DNA of 64,000 bases from Agriotes lineatus (GCA_940337035.1 OW679197.1:43592466-43656465), one strand, 5' to 3'; positions 1-10,453 are shown, counted from the first letter of the stretch. Numbers and translations are program-made. Notes: a model not told the origin generated them from the sequence alone.

Positions 1-90
1 CGGCCGTTTCGTTTATGTATGAGCGGTGCGGTGTCGTAAAGTCGATTCAAGACCGTAACAAACAATACTGCCTAGGCTATAGAAATATAA

Positions 91-879
91 CACCACCTAT
101 ATATACACTCCCTCGCTTTTGCAGATGATCTAGTTTTAATATCACAAGACGAAAATAGATTGCAACATGACTTTAAGGTGTGGTATAAATGCTTACAAGA
201 ACACGGAATGGAAATTAACTGCGACAAAACTAAAAGTATGACGGTATCAAGAACGCAACAAACACTTCAACTTAAATGAGGGAACAAAGAAATAAAGGAA
301 GTGAACAGCTTCAAATATTTAGGAGCAACACTTCATAGCCGTGGTGAAATAGCAGAAGAACTAAACTCTAGGATAGCTAACACAGAAAGACAATATTACA
401 TAATTGCGAAGAAAATCTTTCGAACTAGACAACTAACCAAAGCTACCAAAATTAAAATGTACAAGTCAATCTTCATTCCAGTCCTTACATACAGCTGCCA
501 GTCCTGGGTACTAACCCAAAAGGTCTTATTAAGATTGCAAGCCAGCGAAATGAAAATCCTGAGGGCTATAGGAGCAATATCAAGAATCGACAGAATCCCG
601 AATACGACGATCCGAGAACGACTACAAGTAGACCGCCTAAACACCTACATCGAAAGAAGCCAGCTACGATGGTGGGGACACCTAATCCGTATGCAGAATG
701 AACGCCTAGTGAAAACAGTGTGGCAGTGTAGGTACTTAGGAAAAAATAGACGTGGACGACCAAAGCAAACGTAGAACGACACCATCTGCAAACTACTTTC
801 AAGTAGAGGAACAAACTGGCAACAAGCGACAACCATGGCCAAAAATCGAATCACCTGGAAGCATTTTATAGCCACCTGA
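91..879 (+). pseudogene. 3' end of an RTE-type non-LTR retrotransposon (reverse transcriptase C-terminal part), dead
   Basis: The frame starting at 91 reads through the reverse transcriptase active-site motif LAFADDLVLIS (FADD at 118-129) and continues to a TGA at 277-279. The same frame goes on to a TAG at 772-774 and ends naturally at a TGA at 877-879. After the palm motif come NSFKYLGATL (from 304), a thumb-like helical part, and the C-terminal signature LRWWGHLIRM followed by RRGRPKQT, which many insect RTE-class LINE proteins carry. Past the TAG the frame still reads a WQQAT..AKNRITW ending typical of these proteins. Upstream of 91 the frame is closed by stops at 73 and 88, so the endonuclease and the N-terminal half of the polymerase are missing or decayed. 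Seen: one collinear frame with two internal stops. Inferred: an old, inactive 5'-truncated or window-truncated copy. The clade (RTE rather than another LINE group) is less certain than the LINE identity. Confidence 0.85.
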
Positions 880-940
880 ATTGTAATATAATTTATTGTA
901 TATCCCTACACCCTATGAGGATAGATGGGAGTTTTTGATG

Positions 941-952
941 TATATATATATA
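941..952. repeat. (TA)n microsatellite behind the LINE 3' end
   Basis: Six TA dinucleotides lie about 60 bases after the LINE stop codon. Simple-repeat tails are usual at RTE-type 3' ends, so this may mark the element's end; the exact boundary is not visible. Confidence 0.5.
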
Positions 953-2084
953 CAAAGTAAAAGACAATTTATAATATGAGTGGAAAATGGCTATTTGAAA
1001 AACAGATGAATTCGAAAATAATAAAATATTTTAAAAATTAAGGTTAGTTTGAAGTGAATGACAAATACTAAACTGTAATAAAATTATAAAATTAGTAAAT
1101 GTAAATCAAATATTATTATGAGATAGAGTGTAAAAGTAGAAAAATTGAGATCGTTAAGGACTTTGTTTTGATTATTAAGAAATAACCAATTTTGAAAAAT
1201 GTAGCAGAAATAATTTAGTGTGGTTAAAGTATTAGAAATAAACCCTATTATATTGATAAACTGTTTGGATAATAAAAAGGGGTAATAATAAAATTTGCGT
1301 GGTGAAGTTAAAAAGAAATTGTTACAGTATCAAAACAACTTAACGACACCCACCCAAGGTGAACATCGCACGACTAGGTCAGTCTGGGAAAAGCTGGCAC
1401 ACTCGCCCTGAGATTCGTGAAAACAGACTAACGGCCTCGGCTATAACGCTCAGGGAGTTGGGCGTGGTTCAAACGGTACGCCACTGGGCAAGCGTGCTAG
1501 GGCGTATACAGGGCAAGTCAAAATAAAAGGGCGCCACCAAGCCTGTAGTAAAGGTGTGACCGAATAACCGGGCATGGACGGTCAAGCGGTAGCGAAGTAT
1601 TCAAGATACTCCGTCTATAAGGGTACTTAGGAGCTGTAAGCTCAAACAACAATTTCGTGACTGAAAACACTGGGATTGCGACGTCGGGATCTTTTGGCCG
1701 CGGCTGTGCCGCCACCGAACCTACCTGCACGCTCCAATTTCTCAAGCCCCGTCGTACATCTATCTTCACACTGAAGAGCGCTATCTGAAACAGAGCATGC
1801 ACCGGTCAAACAAGAATAATACGTCCCTTAATCAGATATGTGTCTATTGGTCGACTTTACATTCGAGCAGCGTATCGCGCCGCAAAGCTTATTTTATCTC
1901 TTAAAAAAATACGCATCAGCTGATGGACGCGCTAATGCTACTGTACAACACACAACACGTGACTGGCCGCTGTTGGTTCGTCACTTTACATCAAACAGAA
2001 CAGTGAAAAACGGGCGCCCTAAAAGGGCGATAGTTCATAACAATAAATCATACGCCTGCGTAGGCGACGGAAGCAGTGTAGCTG
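953..2084. other. No gene recognised: AT-rich stretch, then a GC-richer stretch
   Basis: From 953 to about 1330 the sequence is strongly AT-rich without coding signal. From about 1340 to 2084 it becomes clearly richer in G and C, with short open frames (such as 1518-1802 minus and 1838-2143 plus) whose translations I do not recognise. The sharp base-composition change suggests a different origin, possibly an old transposon or LTR remnant, but I found no terminal repeat or coding motif to support that. Confidence 0.4.
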
Positions 2085-2650
2085 TTTGCAAACACGGCGC
2101 CGCAAAGGTATGCGACGAATTAACTCGCGACCTAATTTATTAGGCAGAGTGGGCAGCGTAACTGCAATACTTGGCCAAAAAGGGGGCTAACATAGCCTCG
2201 CAAAGATATGCGAATTCTGAATATAAATTCCAGCCAATGCCACTTCGCCCAGGCATGCGATAAATTAACTTAAAAGAGGCACGAAGCCAGCGCACATATG
2301 AGAAATCTCGCAGAAATTGTGACAATTACGGCGTCACACGGCTATGCGATGCGTTCGTCTGCTGATTAATCGGTTAGGCACAACCAAGCCCGCACACATG
2401 CAGTGACTAAAATGAAGGTTAGCAACGGTCGCTTCACACAGACATATGCGAAGAGTTCGCCACTTGTTTATACGGTTAAACACCAAGCTTACGCACATGC
2501 AATTACTGAAATTAGGGCTAGCAACGGTCGACTTACAGAAACATATGCGAAGAGTTTATTAATTTTTTTATACGGTCAGGCACAAAGCTCGCGCTTATGC
2601 AAATTTAAATTAAAGTTAACGACGGCAGCGTCACAAGGCATCGTAGCCCC
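2085..2650 (+). repeat. Degenerate tandem repeat, ~99 bp period
   Basis: The motif gcaacggtcg occurs at 2422 and 2521, exactly 99 bases apart, with flanking similarity over the whole unit (acatatgcgaagagtt and tttatacggt also recur). A more diverged copy starts near 2323 and a partial one near 2620, again at 99-base spacing. Weaker relatives of the cgcaaagrtatgcga part are seen around 2100 and 2200. The copies are clearly diverged, so this is an old minisatellite. It is unrelated to the large satellite in the right part of the window. Confidence 0.65.
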
Positions 2651-2745
2651 AAAGCGCCGCATAAAATAGTAATAATCGAGCAAGGGGCACAAGTACGCCC
2701 TCGCAAAAAGACCACAAACGCAACATCGTTTGCACAAGTAACAAC

Positions 2746-2905
2746 TGTTATGTTTAAATGGTTCTATTACAGGTACCTTAATTCGTAGACGGTCCTTGAG
2801 AATGGCGTGTAATCGGTTGGTAGTCGGCTGCAGTCCGTGGCGTTGAATCAGCCGCGATACGGCATTTGGGGCAAACGGACTAAGATCCGCCAAATATGGC
2901 GGCCA
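2746..2905 (-). pseudogene. Possible Tc1/mariner-like transposase C-terminal scrap
   Basis: An open frame on the minus strand reads WPPYLADLSPF from about 2905 down, then a basic stretch with RLIQRHGLQPTT. This is similar in layout to the WPPYSPDLNPxE motif of Tc1/mariner transposases, which holds the last catalytic acidic residue and is followed by an arginine-rich, PTT-containing segment. The usual glutamate and tryptophan after the motif are absent, and no upstream DDE part was found. The motif is short and could be chance. If real, it is a small inactive fragment. Confidence 0.25.
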
Positions 2906-2953
2906 TGAAAAGCACTCCCACGAGTACAACGACGGCAGCAAAAAGACATCCAA

Positions 2954-4200
2954 TACGTCCTGTTGGATAGATCCTCGAGCATCGAGTTAAAGGGGACAAC
3001 CCCTTACTTACAGAAGCAGAATCGGACTCGCAAAGCCCATCGCACCCACGCCTTGAAGTGATGACTGCCACTCGCACAACACACAACCTCTCTTGTCTGC
3101 AGTTCTGCCGGAACTCGCGTCTGCAAGCATCCGGGTGACGCCACGCTCTATCCCCGCGGAGCAACAACCAATGGCGACGCGGAGTCTTCGCTAGTTCAAA
3201 CCAGTTCCTCGCGCCTTAGATAGGCACGCGTTATACAAAGGGTGAACTGAAAATGGTTGCAGCGAGACCGCTAAGCCCATACACAGGGTGTTCGAATTTA
3301 AATGGGAAAGAACAGAGCTGGTATCTGTGAATATTTGCTAAATGAAATTGAAAGTGCGGACCTCTGATTCGAGATACAGACAGACTGTGCTGAAGGTTTA
3401 GATGCTCTACTTGTTTGTCTAGGCTGCAAAATGGGTTAACAAAATATAAACCAAGAAGAATAATTAAATACATAAAACTAAGGAACATTACAAGTATGTG
3501 GTAAAACGAATGTCAAGTAGAATTAATCTACAAATGTGAATAACTGGAGAAGAATAATAAGTCAAGCTGTTTGGTAATAAGGAAAAGTTCCAGAGGAGGA
3601 CCATAAGTTAAGAAGGCACGTTCCAGGAAGTTGGCAGACGCAGTATAGGTGTCTGCAGATTTGGTCTGCTGGCTGCATGCTGTAGGGAAGGTTTGAGTTG
3701 CTGATTCTGGATAGTTGGGACGTCTTGTCTGTCAGTGGGGCCTTTCATTGCAGGAAGGTGTGTGAGAGGTTGAATCAGTAGGCGGAGAGGAGCACGTTAG
3801 TTGACATCCTAAAAATTGTTGAGACCAATTGAAAGGTAGGTGATTTGAATAGCAAGGTAATTATTAGAAAAGAAAATAAAGACTATAAAAGTGAATTAGT
3901 TATTAAAGAATTACTTACTGTTTTTAATAGTGTGGTATACTAGAGAAACAATCTGGTATTTGTCATTTGAATTGCAAATCTATTTGACATATAGTTGACA
4001 CAATTTATTTTGACTTATGGGAATGATATTTAAAAATTTAGAACATCAACTTTCAGAAATAAGCAATCTAGAAAAAGGAATCCACCCCTGATGTTTGAGG
4101 AGCTAGCACAAATAATAATTATTGATATTCTGAACATAAATAGGGCAATTTTAATTTGACAAAATAAAAATATAATTCAAAGACATATTAATATCACTAT
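2954..4200. other. No gene recognised
   Basis: The first few hundred bases (to about 3230) are GC-richer; the rest is AT-rich. The open frames present (2880-3167 minus, 3231-3488 minus) have no recognisable motif. I see no repeat shared with other parts of the window. Confidence 0.4.
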
Positions 4201-4629
4201 ACCTGAAGATAAATAGCATATATAAGGCGCCACAACGTAGAGCTTAGCAATACTTTGGCTGATGGTTCTTGAAGAACAGAAGTAATTCTGAAAACCTTTG
4301 ATCTCTCCTAAAATATGCCATTACCATGTAATGCCTTACCATTACCATTGCATGTCTTGTTTGCAGAAGCCGAAATCTGCGATTCTAATATGGTCCTCTA
4401 TATCTAAAAGTATGTTTTCGGCCTTGAAGTTTTTGTGGATTATTTCTTTGAAGTAAAGGTATCCCATCCCCATTTAGCTGGGCCGTGTTATAAACCTGAT
4501 TTTTTCAAATGCGAAGTTTAGATGTCCTCTCCAACGCAATTGGTGGAGATAAAGCGTCGTAACCAATGAGATAACGTAACTGCGTGAAGTCACGCCAAGC
4601 AAAATAAATTGACAGATTTTAGAACTAAT
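4201..4629 (-). pseudogene. Broken protein-kinase domain fragment, KSR-like
   Basis: On the minus strand, the frame ending in a TAA at 4474-4476 and its continuation to the TAA at 4342-4344 together read like the middle of a protein-kinase domain. The order is FILLGVTS, then VTTLYLHQLR, then (after the first stop) MGMGYLYFKEIIHKNFK, then AENILLD and IRIADFGF. The GMGYLxxKEIIHK plus TLYxH combination is most like kinase suppressor of Ras, a Raf-related scaffold of the Ras-MAPK pathway; a generic kinase would have HRDLK instead of HKNFK. A further frame at 4201-4260 reads APYICYLSSG, recalling the WLCYLAPE segment of KSR. The aspartate of the catalytic loop is replaced by asparagine. Seen: kinase motifs in collinear order with one internal stop and probable frame changes. 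Inferred: a decayed pseudogene, processed or not. The family name is tentative. Confidence 0.6.
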
Positions 4630-4910
4630 CATTCGGACATAAATGCAGGCATTTAACTGACATTTAATTTTTTTCGTAGGGTACATAGAACAAATACGTC
4701 AAATTGACATCAATAAACCCTAATCTACCGCTTCTTCAGTTGATGTTTGCCTACATCATTAGAATTCAGTAGACTGTCTTATGGAACACAACGTAGCCAA
4801 ATTATAGCACAAAACTCTTTAGAAGTAAATATACAAAAGTTAAAATCTTTTAAAGCATAATTCAACTTAAAAGTAATTAAAAATAAAACAAATATTTAAA
4901 AATAAAGAAA

Positions 4911-5280
4911 CTGATTTACTCCAGTCGTAATTATTTCTTATTTTTCGATATAAACACCACTTAACTCTACAGATGTCTTCCATATTCCGAGAATAGCCAT
5001 ATTTCCTTAGAATAGAAGTATTTTTACGTTAAGAAAAATCCAGCGACCTCGTTTTTAAAGTAAATTATAGTTCCGGGAGAGGGAGAGGAATACTTGTATA
5101 TCAGGGTTATGCGCTACGTAATCTAGCTCAAGTATCTTAAGTTTTGAAGTAAAGCTTGAAAAGGTTGGGTCTTGTAAACTCTTGATTTGCCGTGAAGAAT
5201 CAGAACCTCTTATTTCTTAAACATATTGTGACAGTTTTCCTGTATATCACGCTGTAGATTTTTAAGTGTAGTATAATCGG
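4911..5280 (+). repeat. Dispersed repeat block B, copy 1
   Basis: This stretch aligns collinearly with 8173-8573. Shared runs include cttatttttcgatataaa, gagaatagccatat, tccagcgacctcg and gaaaaggttgggtcttgtaa, with many substitutions and small indels between them. No coding sequence is recognised. It is one piece of the repeat family described at 7889-8573 and 10337-10741. Confidence 0.85.
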
Positions 5281-5431
5281 TACTGATGGTAATTGTTTTG
5301 CCTTTCTCCACGTAATCAATGAAAAGAATTTCCTGGTGGTTCCAAAAAACTGGGGCCATAAGCTTGCCTGGGGAGACTGGTGCTCGAGGTTTTTTTTTGA
5401 GGCATTGAACCCCTACTTAGAGTCACTTTAT

Positions 5432-5551
5432 TGATTCCTGCTTGGTCTCAGAATCCCAATAATAGACCCATGCTTAATCTCCTGCCATTATTTTTCACAA
5501 CATATCTGGAGAACTCTCTCGACGATAATCCTTCGGTCAAAAGTTAAAAGT
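5432..5551 (+). repeat. Dispersed repeat block D, copy 1
   Basis: This aligns with 10337-10453. Shared runs include atctggagaactctctcgac and gtcaaaagttaaaagt. It lies about 150 bases after block B copy 1, separated by sequence that I could not match elsewhere. Confidence 0.85.
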
Positions 5552-7888
5552 CATAGAAACTGTGTGGCTGACACCTTGCTCTTTACAAGCTCTTCATACA
5601 AAATGTGTACGTTGTGACGTTAGCTTTAGCACATATGTGTATTTTTCACATTTAAATTGTGCCCATTGGTCCAGGGATCATTTCCGTTACTATCACAAAC
5701 TTGCGTCGGCCTTACCCTCAAAAAGCGATAAGAACACGTCCACCAGCGGTGCGCCGAGTCGCGTACAAGCAAGCACGGCGCCGTCCCCCCTCAAACGTGT
5801 CTAGTGCGGACCACAGATAAAAAGGCGCTCGAAGAGTCTAAGAGGAGACTCCCTAGTCATTTCAAATTACTTCTTTCCCGGACTTCTCTTATTCTAATAT
5901 TCGCTTCTAGCTTCGCTAAAAATTCCAATAACCCCAGTAACCGCTGATAATTTGTAGCCCCGGTCAGGTCTAGATTTTTGCTGGAAGCTACGTTTAACTT
6001 CCTACACCAGCCCAGGGGCCTTTGCCGCAGGTAAATTGGTCCACCAGCCGTGAATCCGGAATAACCGCAAAGCCTCTAGCGGTTCCCGGCGAATCCAACT
6101 CGCAAAGACGGGCTTAGTGAACAGTAAAACTATTCATTCACACCCCTTTGCAACGTTCCAAATTTATGCACAAAGAACGTACCACGTCCAGCCGGGCTTG
6201 ATGCACTCTCGATAAACATCGCCGTCACCAGGTAAAACACTTTAATTCAATTGAATTTGATTGCTTGCCAAATAATAAGCCCGCGCAATCTTATTAATAA
6301 GTGACGTACAACTGATTTTAGATTATTGACCATAGTTCATTATGCTACTCAACGCAACTACGACTACCGAGTCAAGTCAGTATGCAGTGCGGGTTGCCGA
6401 ACGACCCTAACTAGTCTAACGCCGAAGATATTTTATTTTATTAATTTATGTACATAGTATTTTAATAAATTACCATTTAACTTGTATGCATAGCTAAACA
6501 CATTATACAGTTTATTACAACACTGTGTCTTTATCCTTGCAAATGTACATTTGAGTATGAACCCATCGCATTTGAGCTTCACTTGAAAAAACCCAGTTTG
6601 AAAATAAATATAGCAAGTTTTGATCAAACTGAGAGTAAGCAATTTTAGTAGTAATTGAAATTTAAAAATGTCCGGTACAATTCCGGTTCATTACAAGGTC
6701 ACTTAGTTCGGATATCACTGACGCCACCTCGAACTCTGGTACCCTTAAACATTTATTTTAAGAACCATGAACTTTACCTTTCCACACATTTCAGGATTGG
6801 TTACAGTTACAGTTTTCAGCTGTCTGGTTCTGGGATCGTCTTCAACAGATTCACAACATTACTGGAACTGCTATTTTATACAGGCCTGGTCCATTTTCGC
6901 CATATATTACCAGCACCTTTTTATGTATATATTTCGGTCGGGGGCCTTCCAAAATTAAGAATTTCGTTACGCTTGAGTTTATATTTAATTAAACTCATCT
7001 TTATGGCAAAGTAGGAGTAATAAACAAATAATTTCCCACAATAACTATTCAAACAAAGAGTATTACGATACAATGACGTAGTATTAATTTATTTTCATGG
7101 GTCGATAGGTTATTAATCTAATGTTCCACTTATTTTGTTTGAAAATAACTTAATTAGCACATTGCCAAATTTATCGATTGCTTTACGCATTTACTTAACA
7201 TTACCTGGTACTGTTACCGAGGGTGAAAGACAGGGGCTAACGGGCTCGATATTCCTAGCTGTCATTAGAAAAGAGTAACTATTTTATAATTATGTTCGTA
7301 TCCAATAGCTGTGCGTAAGATAATAGAGCATGCAAGATAAACGCTTGCTCGAATTATATGCATTAAGCAGCTGTGGGCTCTACGAATCTGAGCCCCGAAC
7401 TTGTATGGGTTTACAGGTGGCAGATCGACGGCTGTCGAATCGGTGATATAGCAGTTTCAACGTGACGCAAGTGCTTACGATTTTTAAGCCGCCACCGCCG
7501 CAGAGTCGTAGGCTAATCGTAGTATTTATAATTATCGAAAATATAATGGCATCCAACGGTTCAGCGCCCACAGCGCCAGTAGTATTACTTCTTGGAAATA
7601 TTCTGAAACTTTGGCATTGAAAATGAACTGCAGTTGGAGCGTGTTTATTTGTCTGAAGTAATTTTGATTGCTTCCTCGTAATTTTACAAGGCATTTTTCT
7701 GTGGACCTTTACAAGAAAAACAAATACATTTCTGGATGTAATGCATTAAGTGTCCTGTCTTATTTTCAGTGTGTTCTGTTTTATTATTGTGAAGGAATAG
7801 ACAAAATCTCGTCAAGATTAGGCTTTAAAGATCTCAAACATTAAAATCATTTGTGAAAAATCAAAATTTTTATTCCATTATCAAACAC
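5552..7888. other. No gene recognised; GC-richer island at about 5690-6250
   Basis: A GC-richer island at about 5690-6250 contains a TATA-like ataaaaaggcgctcg near 5817 and a short inverted repeat (gagtct...agactc) just after it. That would suit an LTR promoter, but I found no matching second LTR, primer-binding site or coding remains. The surrounding AT-rich DNA holds only open frames without recognisable motifs (5562-5804, 6655-7014 plus; 6433-6642, 7380-7694 minus). Confidence 0.4.
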
Positions 7889-8172
7889 ATTATTATCGTG
7901 TTTCTTTTTCTAACATTATTGTACATTTTGTGTTGTATTGGAGTACTTTTGGTTCGGTGTATACGACGTTTCCTTTTGAATGATTAAAATTAAAAATCAT
8001 CGCATTATGAAATATAATCTTCCAAGTAAAAAGATATTTAAACAAAAACAAGATCAACTATGATACAAGAAATGCTATGAAATCTAGCTCCAAACGTATT
8101 GAAAATGACTCTGACATAGATGTAAATGATACCATAAAAAAGTTTGCGAAAAGAAAATCAAGAAAAGTTCAA
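7889..8172 (+). repeat. Dispersed repeat block C, copy 1
   Basis: This aligns with 10454-10741 over about 285 bases, with shared runs such as tattgtacattttgtgttgt and cggtgtatacgacgtttcct. It passes directly into block B copy 2. Its last 123 bases are an open frame that is better conserved than the rest of the block. Confidence 0.88.
8050..8172 (+). other. Conserved small open frame inside repeat C, copy 1
   Basis: The frame reads KINYDTRNAMKSS, then KRIENDSDIDVNDTI, then a lysine/arginine-rich KKFAKRKSRKVQ. The second copy at 10619-10741 keeps the same frame, with by my count only three amino-acid changes after the first residue, while the upstream part of block C differs far more and has indels. 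The copies diverge right after the codons for VQ. Seen: an open, basic, unusually conserved peptide. Inferred: possibly a former exon or the N-terminal part of a transposon protein. It matches no family I know, and there is no start codon here before the internal ATG at 8077. Confidence 0.4.
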
Positions 8173-8573
8173 CTGATATACTCGAGCGGTAACTATTTCT
8201 TATTTTTCGATATAAATACCACTTAGCTCTAAACATGTCTTCTATTTTTCGAGAATAGCCATATTCCCTTCCAATAGAAGTATTTTTCCATTAAGATGAA
8301 TCCAGCGACCTCGTAAGTTTTTTTAAAGTGTTTGAATAAATAATAATAATAATAGTTTCTGGAGGAGGGGGGGGGGATAGGCATACTTCTATAGCAAGAT
8401 TATAAGCTACATAATTTAGCTCAAGTATACTAAATTTTGCAGTAAAGCTTGAAAAGGTTGGGTCTTGTAAACTCTTGATTTGTCGTGAAGAATCAGAACT
8501 TCTTATTCCTTCAACAAATTGTGACACTTTTCCTGTATACCACGATGTAGATTTTTAAGTGTAATAAAATAGG
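8173..8573 (+). repeat. Dispersed repeat block B, copy 2
   Basis: The second copy of the block at 4911-5280, joined directly to block C. It differs by substitutions and by an insertion carrying a TAA microsatellite and a G-run. Confidence 0.85.
8341..8376 (+). repeat. (TAA)n microsatellite and 10-base G-run
   Basis: TAA repeats at 8341-8354 are followed by ggagga and ten consecutive G at 8367-8376. The corresponding part of block B copy 1 has only gggagaggga, so the run expanded in this copy. Confidence 0.85.
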
Positions 8574-9006
8574 TAAGTTTTTTTGGTATTAGAAAATCGC
8601 TTGAATAATTTAAGAATAACGGAAAAGTTACTGTTATATAAGAACATTCGATGGCAATTATTTCGGTTAAGCGAAAATAATTATTACTTTTTGTTTATTG
8701 AAGTTTTAAAAAATGTTTTGCTGGGCCTTATTAAAAACATGGTATTCCTAACAAGGCCCATGCTGAACCCAAATAAGGCACACCCCTTTTTTATATCGGA
8801 TTACTGTAAAATTAATGGTTTCATTAAAAAACATCTTGAAGCTAATAAAATATTCTTTATTTGAAAATAATACTGGGAACAGAAAATACAAACTAAGCAA
8901 TTAGCTTTCTTTAAATTAACAAAGTTCAAACACAGTGTTCTAGATAAAAATTAACGAAAAATAAACTAATCTGATTTGTTTTAAGCAAAATTAACAAAGT
9001 CATCTT

Positions 9007-9858
9007 TTAATTATTTTCGCATTCCGGACAAACAAACTTCTCATTTTTATCATCCTTAGTTAGTCCTACGCATTCCTCGTGGACATATCTTTGGCATCCG
9101 ATACACAGCCTCATGTCCTTTACCGTATCTTTACCACATAAAAACAGAACCAACTTTCAGATGTCTTGGCCTTTTTGGCCAAGTAACATGGATTTTAACG
9201 CAACTTTCTTTTCATGTTCATCTTGGGGGTCATTTTTTTTCTATCGCATTTACTGATTTTTTTTAGTCTGGAAACACTAGCTTCAGATATTTTACTTTTA
9301 TGTTTCTGGTTTCCATGTAGCGGAGCTTTTATCTTTTTGAGAACTTCTGAGATAGTTGATATGGACGTATCTGTTTCGAATAAAGATTTTGTGACTTGCT
9401 GTGCACGATAGTTTAAGGACTTTTTTCTGGAACATCTCTCGTTTGTTGTTTCTATATCAGGTGTTGCTAAGACACCTTTAAAGCTAACTGATAATCCAGA
9501 CTCATCTTCGTCTTCTAAACTGGAGCTATCATGCAAGGAAATTTCTGCGGAAGATTCTGAGCTGTTACTACCTTCTTCACTAGTGTTGCGTTTTTTGGAA
9601 GTAGAGCGACCGAAAGTGGGGACAGCAGCCGTAGAAGTAGATGGAATTGGTGAAAGGCTTCTGATAGTGGAAGTCCCATCAGTTAAAGAGCCAGCCAAGG
9701 GCAACTCCTTTCGTGTTGTTTCTGATGGAGCAAAGGCGATGTCTGGGATGTCTGGGATGTTAAATTCCCGTGCTGCATCTCACAGACATACCATTTTCAA
9801 CTGCTCGCAGAGCCTCTGCCATCGTTTGTTCGCTCCATAAGGCCCTCTGTTTTGACAT
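9007..9858 (-). pseudogene. Pogo-like transposase, DDE core deleted, N- and C-terminal parts retained
   Basis: From an ATG at 9856-9858 the minus strand reads MSKQRALWSEQTMAEAL, then AVENGMSVR. This is the start of the psq/CENP-B-type helix-turn-helix of pogo transposases. The frame then slips near residue 32, and the next frame reads EFNIP, the usual end of that helix. This runs straight into DIPDIAFAPSETT and a serine/threonine- and acid-rich linker ending in a lysine-rich tail, open to a TAA at 9195-9197. Past that stop and one more frame change, the sequence reads SESWFCF, then LCGKDTVKDMRLCIGC, then RYVHEECVGL and FVCPEC, ending at 9007. This is the C4HC3-like zinc finger common at the C-terminus of insect pogo-like proteins. 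The whole DDE catalytic domain, normally several hundred residues, is absent. Seen: motifs in order, two frame changes, one stop. Inferred: an inactive deletion derivative. Confidence 0.75.
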
Positions 9859-10000
9859 ATTTTAACTGAAAACAAATGTTTATAATCAAAAATAGGAATA
9901 CGTGAAGAAAAACTAATTAGGGTAGAGCGTTGCAATACAGCCGGATGTTAGTATAATGCAGACAGATAAATTATTGTTCGTTATTTTACAGCATGATCCA

Positions 10001-10024
10001 AATAAGGCCCACCCGGGCCTTATT
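10001..10024. repeat. Perfect 10-base palindrome AATAAGGCCC / GGGCCTTATT
   Basis: Two perfect 10-base arms are separated by four bases (accc), about 140 bases upstream of the transposase remnant's ATG. The motif recurs at 8722-8732, at 8750-8760 in imperfect form and at 8772-8780. It may be a terminal or protein-binding repeat of the pogo-like element. Confidence 0.8.
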
Positions 10025-10268
10025 GTGGACCACCAAGAAGGCAATGAATTTAAAAAAATATCTTTGTAATCCTTCTTGCATGCAAACATTCTTTAGATAA
10101 TTTGAAATCTACATTTATTTAGCTTTGAAATGACATGCAGCAATTTAAAAAGGGATAAGTAAACACTTGGTAAAACCTTATTGCTCACTTACCTGTTATT
10201 ATACTCAAAGCCGCCGCTAGCACTTTCCGACGTAAACTAACGCTTACACAGAAAACCAACAACGCTAT

Positions 10269-10320
10269 TCGTCGCCTGCTTACATAAGACGAAGTTTTTG
10301 TTAATCAACGCAGGCGACGA
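10269..10320. repeat. 11-base inverted repeat with 30-base loop
   Basis: tcgtcgcctgc at 10269-10279 is matched by gcaggcgacga at 10310-10320. The arms are perfect. It lies between the pogo-like element and repeat block D and could be an end of another small element; no second feature supports this. Confidence 0.75.
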
Positions 10321-10336
10321 CTTGGACCCACTGTAG

Positions 10337-10453
10337 TGATTTCCGTTTAGTCTCAGGATCCCAATAATGGACCCAGGATTAATCTCCTGTCACTATTTCA
10401 CAACATATCTGGAGAACTCTCTCGACGACACTCCTTCTGTCAAAAGTTAAAAG
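10337..10453 (+). repeat. Dispersed repeat block D, copy 2
   Basis: The second copy of 5432-5551, joined without a gap to block C copy 2. This junction links block D to block C, whereas copy 1 of block D follows block B. Confidence 0.85.

Larger units (their letters stand above)
8722..10024 (-). mobile_element. Internally deleted pogo-like DNA transposon
   Basis: Probable extent of a non-autonomous pogo-class element. An 11-base inverted pair, TGGGCCTTATT at 8722-8732 and AATAAGGCCCA at 10001-10011, flanks a minus-strand transposase remnant at 9007-9858. Additional copies of the motif lie inside (aacaaggccca at 8750-8760, aataaggca at 8772-8780) and at the right end (gggccttatt at 10015-10024). 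These could be terminal or subterminal binding repeats. Exact ends and a target duplication could not be fixed, so the borders are an inference from motif position. The element sits between repeat blocks B (ends 8573) and D (starts 10337). Confidence 0.55.

Noticed and set aside
5690..6250. LTR with a TATA-like promoter near 5817
   Set aside because: There is no second LTR, primer-binding site or retroviral-type coding remains, so a TATA-like match in AT-rich surroundings is not enough.
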